Positions 25,217-34,082 of a DNA stretch of 64,000 nt are shown in pieces (within the stretch, counting starts at the first letter, position 1; every line of letters begins with the position of its first letter). The stretch is from Fibrobacter sp. UBA4297 (GTDB taxonomy: Bacteria > Fibrobacterota > Fibrobacteria > Fibrobacterales > Fibrobacteraceae): NCBI RefSeq assembly GCF_002394865.1, contig NZ_DGUZ01000023.1, positions 39,522 to 103,521 of the forward strand. Direction: 5' to 3'. The position numbers and the translations under genes were made by a program. The notes beneath the pieces were generated by a model. It had not been told where the DNA came from and did no database searches. It saw only the letters and a list, made by a program, of their open reading frames with translations.

Positions 25217-25996
25217 ATGACTCTTGGAAGAATCAACAAGCTCGAAACGTTCGGATCGGTCGACGGACCGGGAATCCGCTTTGTCGTATTTACGCAGGGC
25301 TGCCCCATGCGCTGCAAGTTCTGCCACAACCCGGAAACGTGGGATTTCGGCACAAAAAGTGCAAACGGAACCGCGAACGGATCGTTTGAAATTTCCGCAG
25401 AAGACCTGCTGAAAAAAGCCGTACGCTACAAGCCCTACTGGGGAACCGATGGAGGCATCACCGTAAGCGGCGGCGAACCTCTTGCACAAATCGACTTCAT
25501 GATTGAATTCTTCGAAGCTGCAAAAGCGGCGGGAGTCCACACGTGCGTCGACACAAGCGGCATCACGTTCAGGCCCACAGGCAAACCGTTTGCGAAGTTC
25601 GAGCGGTTGATGAAATCCACTGACCTCTTGCTCGTGGACATCAAGCACATCGATGCAGACGCGCACAAGGAACTCACAGGCCACGGCAACGAAAACATCA
25701 TCGAATTTTTCCGTTACCTCGACCGCATCCAAAAGCCCATCTGGATCCGCCACGTGCTCGTTCCAGGCATCAGTGACAATGACGAAGCGCTCACACGCAC
25801 ACGAGACTTTATCCGAACACTAGGGAACGTCAAGCGCGTCGAAGTCCTCCCCTACCACGCATTCGCCTTGAGCAAATACCAAGAACTCGGTATTGATTAC
25901 GCCCTTAAAGACACACAAACCCCCTCCGCCGACCGCGTCAAGAACGCCAACGAAATCCTCGAAACCGCGAAATACACCGGATGGAAAGAGAAGTAG
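25217..25996 (+). CDS. pflA: Pyruvate formate-lyase-activating enzyme (radical SAM)
   Basis: 259 residues. The radical SAM cluster motif CxxxCxxC is Cys29, Cys33 and Cys36 (GCPMRCKFCHNPETW), followed by the glycine-rich SAM-binding GGITVSGGEPLAQ. The N-terminal GSVDGPGIRFVVF is typical of PflA. It installs the glycyl radical on PflB under anaerobiosis. Its TAG stop is the first unit of a TAG-heptamer array (25994-26021). Confidence 0.95.
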   Translation: MTLGRINKLETFGSVDGPGIRFVVFTQGCPMRCKFCHNPETWDFGTKSANGTANGSFEISAEDLLKKAVRYKPYWGTDGGITVSGGEPLAQIDFMIEFFEAAKAAGVHTCVDTSGITFRPTGKPFAKFERLMKSTDLLLVDIKHIDADAHKELTGHGNENIIEFFRYLDRIQKPIWIRHVLVPGISDNDEALTRTRDFIRTLGNVKRVEVLPYHAFALSKYQELGIDYALKDTQTPSADRVKNANEILETAKYTGWKEK

Positions 25997-26021
25997 GCAG
26001 TAGACGGTAGGAAGTAGGAAG
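25994..26021 (+). repeat. Heptamer-periodic TAG array
   Basis: TAG at 25994, 26001, 26008 and 26015, each unit exactly 7 nt (TAGGCAG, TAGACGG, TAGGAAG, TAGGAAG). The first TAG is the pflA stop codon. Confidence 0.65.
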
Positions 26022-26038
26022 GGATTGTTATACGAAAT

Positions 26039-26140
26039 GGAGATTCCGGCACATGGCCGGGATGACAGCGCAAAAAAGGAGATGCCCGCTCGTCCCCGTC
26101 AAGCGAGGACAGGCGCGAGGACAGGTAGGCGGGCATGACA
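26039..26140. repeat. Two palindromic repeats, the second with an enlarged loop
   Basis: Unit 26039-26067 (GGAGATTCCGGC...GGCCGGGATGACA) and unit 26078-26140 (GGAGATGCCCGC...GCGGGCATGACA). The second carries about 30 extra bases in the loop that contain GCGAGGACAGG twice. Confidence 0.6.
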
Positions 26141-26144
26141 ATGC

Positions 26145-26173
26145 AAAAAGACGAGGCGCGCAGCTCCGTCTTT
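26145..26173 (-). terminator. Terminator after pilC
   Basis: Minus strand AAAGACG, GC-rich interior, CGTCTTT, then TTG; it reads as the end of the pilT-pilC transcript. Between it and pilC (26250-26283) is a further 9-bp inverted repeat CGCTTTGGC/GCCAAAGCG. Confidence 0.55.
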
Positions 26174-26311
26174 AAATTAATTCAAGATTATGCCTAAAGC
26201 CATTCAGCTTTCCAAATTTTGCTCAAAACCGAGCGAGACAAAGAACGCTTTGGCGTAGCGTATAACGTGAGCCAAAGCGTGACCGTATCGCGATGTGTTT
26301 TCAGCGAAATT

Positions 26312-27514
26312 TTAGCCCTTGATGGCGTCGCCCATCGAGAACATCGGCATATACATTGCTATGAGGAGGCCTCCGACGGCGCCACCCAAGAACACAATGA
26401 TAATCGGTTCGATCATACTCACGACGGCATCAACTGCGGCGTCCACTTCTTCGTCGTAGAAGTCCGCAAGCTTCAAAAGCATACCGCCCAAGTTACCAGT
26501 CTTTTCACCAACGCCCGTCATCTGGATCACCATGGGCGGGAAAATGCCCACTTCTTCCATCGGCTCGGCAATAGACTTACCGCCTGCAATACCAATCGAT
26601 ATTTTATAAATAGCCTTTTCAACGACTTTGTTACCAGCAGTTGACGCAACGACCTTCAACGCATCCATCACAGAGACACCGGCATTCAAAAGCGTTCCGA
26701 GCGTTCTCGAAAAGCCAGCCGTAGCAGACTTAATCTGCAAATCACCTAGCTTTGGCAACTTCAACGTAAACTTATCCATTGCAAATTGCGCTTGCGGTAT
26801 TCGCATAATCATCTTATAAGCAAAGATGACAATGATAAGCCCGATAAAGATGAACGCGCCGTTGTTTCGTATAAAATCAGATATATTCATCACAACCTGC
26901 GTCGGAGCAGGGAGTTCTGCATCGAGAGCAGCGAACTGTTCAGCGAATGTCGGCACCACGAACGTCATAAGGGCAATCACAACGAGAATACCCACAATGA
27001 TAACCATGATCGGGTACGTCAAAGCCTTTTTCACCTTGCGTTTGAGACGCTGGTTGTTTTCGAGAGTTTCGGCCAGACGAGCCAAAATGCCTTCGAGAAT
27101 ACCGCCCGCTTCACCGGCGGCCACCATGTTGCAATACAAAGAGTCAAAAACCTTCGGATGCTGAGCCAAAGCATCAGCCAAAGAAGAACCGCCGTTAATC
27201 GACTGTGTGAGTTTATGCACAACGCTCTTGAGTTCCGGGTTTTCACACTGCGCTTCGAGAATGTTCAAGCACTGAAGCATCGGAAGGCCTGCCGAGCACA
27301 TAGACGAGAACATACGCGTAAAACGAGTAATGTCTTCGGTCTTGATGCCAGAACCAATCTTAATCTTGATTTCGGTAGGCTTCTTTTTGAGGCTTGTAAT
27401 AATCAGTCGACGACGGAGCAAAAGGGCTTCGGCTTCGGCCTTGTCCTTTGCTTCGAGCGTACCTTCAAAGTTATTGCCCTGCGAATTTTGGGCTTTGTAC
27501 AAAAATTCAGCCAT
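26312..27514 (-). CDS. pilC: Type IV pilus inner-membrane platform protein PilC (GspF family)
   Basis: 400 residues with two repeated GspF/PilC domains (about 65-190 and 270-392) and three hydrophobic segments. Motifs include FTRMFSSMCSAGLPMLQCLNILE and ESVEPIII-like SMIEPIIIVFLGGAVGGLLIAMYMPMF. It anchors the pilus ATPases in the inner membrane. Its ATG follows the pilT stop by 3 nt. No other pilus genes are in the window. GspF of type II secretion is an alternative, but the pilT neighbour favours pili. Confidence 0.9.
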   Translation of the reverse strand: MAEFLYKAQNSQGNNFEGTLEAKDKAEAEALLLRRRLIITSLKKKPTEIKIKIGSGIKTEDITRFTRMFSSMCSAGLPMLQCLNILEAQCENPELKSVVHKLTQSINGGSSLADALAQHPKVFDSLYCNMVAAGEAGGILEGILARLAETLENNQRLKRKVKKALTYPIMVIIVGILVVIALMTFVVPTFAEQFAALDAELPAPTQVVMNISDFIRNNGAFIFIGLIIVIFAYKMIMRIPQAQFAMDKFTLKLPKLGDLQIKSATAGFSRTLGTLLNAGVSVMDALKVVASTAGNKVVEKAIYKISIGIAGGKSIAEPMEEVGIFPPMVIQMTGVGEKTGNLGGMLLKLADFYDEEVDAAVDAVVSMIEPIIIVFLGGAVGGLLIAMYMPMFSMGDAIKG

Positions 27515-27517
27515 CGA

Positions 27518-28585
27518 TTACACCCCTTCCTTCACAAACAACTGTTCCAACTGGTCCGGGCTCGACGAACGGGCAAGCGCATCGAAGCGGTCGACCTTGT
27601 GATTCTTGACGAGGTCGCACAGGCACATGTTCATCGTGTTCATGCCGAACTTCTGGCCAATTTCAATCATGGATTCAATCTGGTGCACCTTGTCATCGCG
27701 AATCAAAGCACGGATACCCGGCGTCACGTTCATGACTTCGTACGCCATCACGCGGCCGCCACCAATCTTTGGCAAAAGGGTCTGGCAGATGACGCCTTGC
27801 AGCACAAACGAGAGCTGCGTACGCACGGTCTGCTGTTCACCCTTCGGGAAGGCGTCGACCACACGGTTAATCGTCTGCACGCAAGAGTTTGTATGAAGTG
27901 TAGCAAAAGTCAAGTGACCCGTTTCGGCAATCGTAAGTGCCGAGCGGATTGTTTCCAAGTCACGCATTTCGCCGATGAGCACCACATCAGGATCCTGACG
28001 GAGAGCCATCTTGAGGGCCTGGGCAAAGCTGTGCGTATCGCTACCAACTTCGCGCTGGTTGATCATGCAACCCTGATGCTTATGCAAAAATTCGATCGGG
28101 TCTTCAACCGTCAAAATGTGGTCGTGACGTTCCTTGTTAATCTTGTCGATCATGGCAGCCAAGGTCGTGGACTTACCAGAACCGGTAGCACCCGTCACAA
28201 GCACGAGGCCAGAGGGACGTGTCGTAAATTCGGCCATAATCTTCGGGAGGCCGAGGTCCTTGAACGTCTTGATATCAAGCGGAATAATACGGAGGGCAAG
28301 CGCCACGCAGCCACGCTGCAGGTAGGCGTTCGCACGGAAACGCGCAAGATTTGCAATACCGAATGAAAAGTCGCATTCCTTTTGCTGTTCAAAAGTCTTT
28401 TTCTGGGCTTCATTCATCAAGCTGTAAGTCATACGCATGGTTTCGTCGGGCTTGAGCTTGTTCTCCCCGATGGGAGTAAGCTTGCCGGAAAGACGAATAA
28501 GAGGGGGTGCGCCGGCCGTAATATGCAAGTCGGACGCCCCACGTTTGACCATTTCTGCTAAAAGATCTTGAATGTTATATGCCAT
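27518..28585 (-). CDS. pilT: Twitching motility ATPase PilT
   Basis: 355 residues. Walker A GATGSGKST, an Asp box and Walker B region (LTVEDPIEFLHKHQGCMINQREVG, VVLIGEMRDLETI), a His box (TGHLTFATLHTNS) and the PilT C-terminal GIRALIRDDK, related to the AIRNLIRE motif needed for retraction. It powers pilus retraction. TATATT ends 7 nt before the ATG and no ribosome site is visible, so translation may start on a leaderless mRNA. Confidence 0.93.
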   Translation of the reverse strand: MAYNIQDLLAEMVKRGASDLHITAGAPPLIRLSGKLTPIGENKLKPDETMRMTYSLMNEAQKKTFEQQKECDFSFGIANLARFRANAYLQRGCVALALRIIPLDIKTFKDLGLPKIMAEFTTRPSGLVLVTGATGSGKSTTLAAMIDKINKERHDHILTVEDPIEFLHKHQGCMINQREVGSDTHSFAQALKMALRQDPDVVLIGEMRDLETIRSALTIAETGHLTFATLHTNSCVQTINRVVDAFPKGEQQTVRTQLSFVLQGVICQTLLPKIGGGRVMAYEVMNVTPGIRALIRDDKVHQIESMIEIGQKFGMNTMNMCLCDLVKNHKVDRFDALARSSSPDQLEQLFVKEGV

Positions 28586-28636
28586 GCACTAGAATATAAT
28601 TTAAAAAGCCCAAAAATTTCATAAATTCTTTATGCA

Positions 28637-29155
28637 ATGCGTTCATCCACTTATAAAATCCTCGCATGGGTAGGGGCAATTATTTTCCTCGGTTTCGCGT
28701 TTTATGCGTTCGAGGCCAAGTCCCACTACAACCTGAACTTCCCGGAGGCCGTCGCAAACTTCACGGCGGACGATGTAATGGGAGGTAAATCGGACTACGC
28801 AAGCGAGAAGGGGACGGCAACACTTATTGTTTTGACCGCCTCCTGGTGCCCATCGTGCCGAGCGGAGCTCCCCATTCTCAAGCAGTTCAACGAAGAATTC
28901 GGGCCGAAGGGCCTTAAGATTTTGATGATTGACGAGGACGATTCCAAGAAGGTCGCCCGCAAGTACAAGAAGAGCATGGACATTCCATGGACGATGCTCC
29001 ACTGGAACTACGACGCGCTCAAGGCGCTAGGGAATCCAGGTGTGATTCCCGTAAGCTTTGTGGTCGACAAGGACGACAAGATCCAGCACGTCGATGTCGG
29101 AGTGCTCAACGAGCTAAGAGTCCGGCACGAACTGAAGAGACTGCTGGGAAAGTAA
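28637..29155 (+). CDS. TlpA-like membrane-anchored thioredoxin
   Basis: 172 residues with one N-terminal membrane segment (about 8-25) and a periplasmic thioredoxin fold. The active site is WCPSC (Cys71, Cys74), followed by an AhpC/TSA-like KILMIDEDDSKKVARKY and the cis-Pro loop NPGVIPVSFVVD. It probably reduces or oxidises disulfides outside the cytoplasm, for example for cytochrome maturation. It is a single gene divergent from pilT. Confidence 0.88.
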   Translation: MRSSTYKILAWVGAIIFLGFAFYAFEAKSHYNLNFPEAVANFTADDVMGGKSDYASEKGTATLIVLTASWCPSCRAELPILKQFNEEFGPKGLKILMIDEDDSKKVARKYKKSMDIPWTMLHWNYDALKALGNPGVIPVSFVVDKDDKIQHVDVGVLNELRVRHELKRLLGK

Positions 29156-29225
29156 TTTAGACGAAAGATCGCTTCTCCACAAGGTGGATAACAACAACTA
29201 AGGCAACAAGTTGCCAAGTTTTGTA

Positions 29226-29312
29226 TAGCTGATAGACGAAAGACGAGAGAAAAATAATGGCACTTCGTGCGTCTTTATAGGGCGGCTTAGCCGCGATTTC
29301 CTCTCTTTCGTC
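29226..29312. repeat. Composite heptamer/hairpin element
   Basis: Left arm TAGCTGA-TAGACGA-AAGACGA-GAG (29226 onward), a central GGCGGCTTAGCCGCGATT (29281-29298) and a right arm CTCTCTTTCGTCTA complementary to the left. It lies between the convergent tlpA-like and epmA genes. A similar arrangement occurs at 44341-44440. Confidence 0.55.
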
Positions 29313-29315
29313 TAC

Positions 29316-30287
29316 TCACGCTATCGGGCTTGGGAAGAGGATCACGTCGGCGATTTCTTCTTTGCCGAGGGCGAGCATGAACAGGCGGTCGAGCCCGAGA
29401 GCCACACCAGAGCAAGCAGGCATTCCCGATTCAAGAGCTGCAAGGAACCGTTCGTCAATAGGCGGTAAGGGCTTGTTCATCCCCTTACGAATTTCCAAAT
29501 CAGCATAGAAACGACGACGCTGTTCCACCGGGTCCGTAAGTTCCGTATAGCCATTGCAAAGTTCCACCTGGTTCACGAAAAGCTCAAAGCGGCGAGCCCA
29601 CGTGTAGCCTTCATCATCCACGTACGTCTGTGCGAGAGCCGCCTGCGAGGGCGGGTAATCCAAGATGAACTCGGGACCATTGCTTGCGAGTGCGGGTTCC
29701 ACGAGGAAGACCATGAGATAGTCCCACCAATCTTCGCGCGTGAGCGTTTCGCTCTTTTCGGGCACAGGAATTTCGCGAGCGCGGCAAGCATCTGCAAAGT
29801 CTGTAAGCTTTTCGCAGAACGGATTCACGCCAGCGTAATTCTTGAAAGCATCAATCCAGCGGGTGCGGCGGGCGTTTAATTTGGTTCCAATGATTTCGCT
29901 CACGAGGTCTTCGACTTCGTCCATGAGTTTGTCCTGAGGCATACCCACGCGGTACCATTCCACCATCGAGAACTCGTTATTGTGGTGACCGCCAAATTCA
30001 TCCTTGCGGAACGACTTTGTAATCTGGAAAATGTCACCGAACTTTGCAGCAAGCAAACGCTTCATGTGAAATTCCGGACTCGTCATCATGAACCGCTTCG
30101 GGTCTTCAATCTCAAAGTAATCGAGCTGCGGATCCGTTCCACCGTATGCAGAAAGCACAGGCGTCTCGACTTCGAGCGCATTACGACGAACAAAGAAATC
30201 ACGGACGCGGGCCATCAGCGCCTGGCGCTTGACCCAAGTTTCACGCGTGCAAGTGGGCGCAAACGCGCCCGAGTTCAAATTTTCCAT
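29316..30287 (-). CDS. epmA: Elongation factor P lysine ligase EpmA (PoxA/GenX)
   Basis: 323 residues, a class II lysyl-tRNA synthetase catalytic core without the anticodon-binding domain. Motif 2 region SPEFHMKRLLAAKFGDIFQITKSFRKDEFGGHHNNEFSMVEWYR and motif 3 GVALGLDRLFMLALG are clear. EpmA adds beta-lysine to EF-P, which helps ribosomes pass polyproline. EF-P and EpmB are not in the window. Its ATG overlaps the stop of the upstream FISUMP gene (TAATG), so the two are cotranscribed. Confidence 0.93.
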   Translation of the reverse strand: MENLNSGAFAPTCTRETWVKRQALMARVRDFFVRRNALEVETPVLSAYGGTDPQLDYFEIEDPKRFMMTSPEFHMKRLLAAKFGDIFQITKSFRKDEFGGHHNNEFSMVEWYRVGMPQDKLMDEVEDLVSEIIGTKLNARRTRWIDAFKNYAGVNPFCEKLTDFADACRAREIPVPEKSETLTREDWWDYLMVFLVEPALASNGPEFILDYPPSQAALAQTYVDDEGYTWARRFELFVNQVELCNGYTELTDPVEQRRRFYADLEIRKGMNKPLPPIDERFLAALESGMPACSGVALGLDRLFMLALGKEEIADVILFPSPIA

Positions 30288-31666
30288 TACTCGTTAGCTC
30301 CGGCTACACAACGGACCGCAAGATAGAAACTCGGGTCCACGGAGATGGAGCCGACATCCTTATCGGAGCTGAACATTGTGCGGGCCTTGCCACGAGAATC
30401 CTCTTCAACATCGGCAGTCCAGAAATAGGCGCCCTCACCCATCGTCGTGCAGACGCCGGTCTTGTTGGCGTAGCCACCGAACATGGCCGTGAAGGCATAA
30501 TCGTCGCTGCCGTTGCTCTTGAGCTTGAGTGCAGCAGAGCGTGCGCCACCGGCGTATTCTTCAAGCTTTTTCCAGTCCGCATCCGTGGCGAGATGGTAGC
30601 CTGCCGGGCAAGCCTTCTTGGCAGCTTCCTGCGTGTAGAGACGGCCGAACGTCTTGCAATTTGCATCGTCGCGGTCGTAGCAAATCGAGCCATCCGGATC
30701 GTTGTAGTTCAAGTTCTCGACGAACCAGTCTACGCCACCGATTTCCTTGACCTTGTAAACTTGTTTGTCTCGTTTGTCCACAAAGTTCTTAAACACCGGG
30801 CAGCGAGTGCTGAAGCCAGCTTCAGAAAGAATCGGATCGACTTTGCCCTTCCAGGCCGTGCAGAAGCGGAACAACTGACCGCCCGGGAGCGAAGCACCCT
30901 TATGCTTGGCGGCCCAAGACTTCACGTAATGGAGACCCGTCACAGCGGTATCGGGAATCGAGAGCACCTTGGCATACTTGCCAGCGAGTGCGGCATACGT
31001 ACCGGCAACAGACATCGGAGCCTTCCAGAAGCCATCAGAAAGACCTTCGCGCAAGCTTGCAAAAACCGGAGACGGCTTGTAGACCTTAATCGTCTTGTCC
31101 ACCATCTGTTCGGGTTTCGTCTTGCAGTTCACATCGTGGTCAATGGCCATCAATGAATTTGCATCCACCTTGCACTGGGCAATGCACTTTGTTCGTGCAG
31201 CGCCTTTCTTGGGGCACGGTTTCCAGACCGTGGTATCGACACTCACGAGCGACTGTTTTCCAAAAGCCTTCGTCTTCGTTGCCGCCTTAGCCACCTCGTC
31301 AAGCGTCTTGAGAGCCTTTGCACTCCCCTTCTCGCCATCGGCGAGCAAATACTTGATGACACCCGAGCAGGCATTCGCGGCATTCGCCATCGAGCACACC
31401 TTCGGACCAAAGCCATACGCAAACTGGGACGGGCAAGCAGCAAACGCTTCATCCGGCATCTGCTTAAAATGCTTGCCATAAATGTTCGTCGCATTCTTCG
31501 CAGACATCTTGCCGCAATAGATCTCTTCGAGCTCGCCGGAATTGACAATCTTTTTCACCTTTTTCCAGTTATTGGAATCAACGGCCTTGCGGAGCGCTTC
31601 TTGGGCAAAACCACCCTGCGCCAAAATTGCAGAACAAATCAAACTTGCTATAAAAAGATTCTTCAT
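30287..31666 (-). CDS. Secreted FISUMP-domain protein
   Basis: 459 residues. The signal peptide ends around FAQ-EALRK with no lipobox, so it is secreted rather than lipidated. Residues 20-300 form a Cys-rich region of unknown type (about a dozen Cys). The C-terminal FISUMP domain is about 310-459 (VDWFVENLNYNDPDGSICY, KTFGRLYTQEAAKKACPAGYHLATDADW, YLAVRCVAG). It precedes and overlaps epmA by 1 nt, an odd pairing of a surface protein with a translation-factor enzyme. No function is known. Confidence 0.83.
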   Translation of the reverse strand: MKNLFIASLICSAILAQGGFAQEALRKAVDSNNWKKVKKIVNSGELEEIYCGKMSAKNATNIYGKHFKQMPDEAFAACPSQFAYGFGPKVCSMANAANACSGVIKYLLADGEKGSAKALKTLDEVAKAATKTKAFGKQSLVSVDTTVWKPCPKKGAARTKCIAQCKVDANSLMAIDHDVNCKTKPEQMVDKTIKVYKPSPVFASLREGLSDGFWKAPMSVAGTYAALAGKYAKVLSIPDTAVTGLHYVKSWAAKHKGASLPGGQLFRFCTAWKGKVDPILSEAGFSTRCPVFKNFVDKRDKQVYKVKEIGGVDWFVENLNYNDPDGSICYDRDDANCKTFGRLYTQEAAKKACPAGYHLATDADWKKLEEYAGGARSAALKLKSNGSDDYAFTAMFGGYANKTGVCTTMGEGAYFWTADVEEDSRGKARTMFSSDKDVGSISVDPSFYLAVRCVAGANE

Positions 31667-31689
31667 CTAAACCTCTTTTAAAACTTAAC

Positions 31690-31737
31690 TGGATCCTTCG
31701 ACTTCGCTCAGGATGACAAATCCTAAGTCGGGATGAT
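31690..31737. repeat. Intergenic repeat (CTGGATCCTTCGACTTCG type)
   Basis: A CTGGATCCTTCG...CAGGATGAC motif followed by a decayed second unit. A longer relative is at 42611-42659. The rest of the 31667-31865 gap is AT-rich DNA with the promoter of the next gene. Confidence 0.5.
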
Positions 31738-31828
31738 ACATGAATAGTTTTAATATATAACGAATTATAAACAATCCCTAATGAATAATCAAAAAAAATC
31801 TTGAACCCTAATAATATTTTACTTGAAT

Positions 31829-31858
31829 TTGACTCCGGCTATAGAGGATTTCTATCTT
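31829..31858 (+). promoter_or_regulatory. Promoter of the cysteine desulfurase gene
   Basis: TTGACT, an 18-nt spacer and TATCTT (31853-31858). The ATG at 31866 is only 7 nt after the -10, so the transcript probably begins at or next to the start codon. Confidence 0.6.
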
Positions 31859-31865
31859 TTGGGGC

Positions 31866-33089
31866 ATGAACGCAGAAGTCTTACGCAATGAATTCCCGAT
31901 GTTGGTCGCAGGCGACAAAGAAGCAAAGCCGCTCGCCTTTTTGGACAGCACCGCCACGACCCAGAAGCCCGCAAGCGTCATCGACGCGATGGACGATTTT
32001 TACCGCGAGCACTACAGCTCCGTGAAGCGCGGAGTTTACCGCCTGAGCGCACGCACCACAGAAGCCTTTGAAAAGACCCGCAAAGACGTTGCGAAGTTTA
32101 TCAACGCAAAATCCGAAGACGAAATCGTCTTTACTCGCGGCACCACCGAAAGCATCAATCTCGTTGCCTGGAGCTATGGACGCAAGTTCTTTGAAGCGGG
32201 CGATGAGATTTTAATCAGCGGTTTGGAACACCACGCAAACATTGTGAGCTGGCAGCTCGTCGCCGAAATGAAGGGCGCAAAGATCAAGGTCATTCCCGTC
32301 CGCGATGACGGCGATTTGGACTTGAGCAAGCTCCCAGAACTTTTGACACCACGTACCAAGATGGTCGCCGTCGCCCACGTGAGCAACTCCGTCGGCACAG
32401 TGAACCCGATTGCAGAAATCATTGCAACCGTCCGCAAGCTTGCTCCGCAAGCAAAAATTTTGATTGACGCCGCCCAGAGTTCTAGCCACATCAAGATTGA
32501 CGTGCAGAAGCTCGACTGCGATTTTCTCGCATTCAGCGGCCACAAGATGTACGGCCCGACTGGCATCGGCGTTCTTTACGGCAAGTACGACGTGCTCGAC
32601 AGCATGCCACCTTGGCATGGCGGTGGCGAAATGATCAAGAACGTCACGTTTGAAAAGACGACTTACGCCGACGTTCCAGCACGCTTTGAAGCAGGCACGC
32701 CTGCCATTGCCGAAGTCATCGGACTTGGAAAAGCCATTGAATGGCTGAACAACGTCGGCCTCGACAACATCCGCAAGCACGAAGAACAAATTACGCAGTA
32801 CGCTCTGAAGCAGCTCGCCGAAATCCCGCAAGTAAAAGTCCTCGGCAACCCGAAGGAACGCGGCGCGCTCATCAGCATTACATTGGACGGAATTGCCGTC
32901 GGTGATGCCGCCATGATTCTCGACGAAGAAAACGTCGCCGTGCGTAGCGGACACCATTGCGCACAACCGGTGATGGACCGCTTTGGCGTAGATGCCACGC
33001 TCCGCCTGAGCTTTGGCGTGTACACGCTCGAACGAGACATCGACCGATTTGTTGCAGGTATCAAGCGCGTTTTGCGTTTGTTCGGGTAA
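31866..33089 (+). CDS. sufS: Cysteine desulfurase, SufS/CsdA type
   Basis: 407 residues. The PLP lysine lies in DFLAFSGHKMYGPTGIG and the catalytic cysteine in RSGHHCAQPVM, marks of group II desulfurases. It takes sulfur from cysteine for Fe-S clusters or sulfur relay. The neighbouring tcdA starts 24 nt later, a pairing like E. coli csdA...csdL, so CsdA is an equally good name. No SufBCD genes are in the window. See the promoter entry for the probable leaderless start. Confidence 0.92.
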   Translation: MNAEVLRNEFPMLVAGDKEAKPLAFLDSTATTQKPASVIDAMDDFYREHYSSVKRGVYRLSARTTEAFEKTRKDVAKFINAKSEDEIVFTRGTTESINLVAWSYGRKFFEAGDEILISGLEHHANIVSWQLVAEMKGAKIKVIPVRDDGDLDLSKLPELLTPRTKMVAVAHVSNSVGTVNPIAEIIATVRKLAPQAKILIDAAQSSSHIKIDVQKLDCDFLAFSGHKMYGPTGIGVLYGKYDVLDSMPPWHGGGEMIKNVTFEKTTYADVPARFEAGTPAIAEVIGLGKAIEWLNNVGLDNIRKHEEQITQYALKQLAEIPQVKVLGNPKERGALISITLDGIAVGDAAMILDEENVAVRSGHHCAQPVMDRFGVDATLRLSFGVYTLERDIDRFVAGIKRVLRLFG

Positions 33090-33113
33090 ATTCCGCTAGT
33101 TTGCAGGATTCTC

Positions 33114-33947
33114 ATGGGAATTGAAAAAGGGATTTTCAATCGTACATCGCTCCTTCTCGGGAACGATGTTATGGACCGTATCTATCAAAAACGCGTCATC
33201 ATTTTTGGACTCGGCGGAGTCGGCAGTTGGTGTGCCGAAAGCCTGGTCCGTTCCGGCATCAAGGAACTCGTCCTTGTTGATTCTGACCGCGTGTGCGTTA
33301 CCAACGTGAACCGACAGCTGATGGCGACCACCAAAACCGTGGGCCAAGTCAAAGTCGAAGTTCTCAAGAACCGCTTGTTAGAAATCAACCCGCATGCAAA
33401 CATCATTGCGTTGCAAGACATCTACGAAGAAGCAAACACCGAGAAGTTCCAACTAGACACATTCGACTACATCATCGACGCGATCGACAGCCTCGAAAAC
33501 AAGATGCAGTTGCTTTGGCACGCCACACGCACCAAGGCTACCGTATTCTCATCGATGGGCGCGGCTCTCAAGATGGACCCGACGCGAATCAAGGTTGCCG
33601 AATTCTGGAAAGTTGCCGGATGCCCGCTCGCCCGAGCACTGCGCGACAAGTTCAAACGCAAAAAGAAAAAGCTCGCCAAAAAAGTGTTGTGTGTCTACAG
33701 CGACGAACTCTTGAAAAACCGCGGTCAAAATTCTTCTTGCGGAACCGCCGCTTGCATGTGTCCTAAAGTCCGCCAAGAACGCAGTGAAGCGGAACTCAAG
33801 AACGCCGAACTTGTCGATCACGAATGGTGTAGCAGCAAGGCTCAAATCAACGGCACCATGGCACATGCCACGGCCATTTTCGGCTTTATGATTGCAGGTC
33901 TTGTGATGAACGACATTTATCAGAAAGCGTTAGCGCAATCTGAGTGA
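33114..33947 (+). CDS. tcdA: tRNA threonylcarbamoyladenosine dehydratase TcdA (CsdL)
   Basis: 277 residues of the ThiF/MoeB/E1-like family. The nucleotide loop is GLGGVGSWCAESLVRSGI, followed by DSDRVCVTNVNRQ. A Cys cluster at about 200-222 (CGTAACMCPK) and the middle SSMGAALKMDPTRIKVAEFWK match TcdA. It cyclises t6A37 of tRNA to ct6A. Its partner desulfurase is directly upstream, probably in one operon. Confidence 0.92.
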   Translation: MGIEKGIFNRTSLLLGNDVMDRIYQKRVIIFGLGGVGSWCAESLVRSGIKELVLVDSDRVCVTNVNRQLMATTKTVGQVKVEVLKNRLLEINPHANIIALQDIYEEANTEKFQLDTFDYIIDAIDSLENKMQLLWHATRTKATVFSSMGAALKMDPTRIKVAEFWKVAGCPLARALRDKFKRKKKKLAKKVLCVYSDELLKNRGQNSSCGTAACMCPKVRQERSEAELKNAELVDHEWCSSKAQINGTMAHATAIFGFMIAGLVMNDIYQKALAQSE

Positions 33948-34003
33948 TTTAACTTGCTCTTGACTTTTTTAACTTAATAAGTTAAAAACCAATCTTTCAC
34001 GAA

Positions 34004-34028
34004 GCGGACGACAATCAATGTCGCCCGC
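34004..34028. repeat. GACGACA/TGTCG hairpin
   Basis: GCGGACGACA, loop ATCAA, TGTCGCCCGC (one mismatch). Related hairpins are at 37696-37724 and 41524-41550. A second hairpin, AAGATGCCC/GGGCATCTT, follows at 34052-34075 and may end the pseudogene transcript on the minus strand. Confidence 0.5.
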
Positions 34029-34082
34029 AAAATCCCCTTAAATTTTTGATGAAGATGCCCCATAAAGGGCATCTTCCACGCA

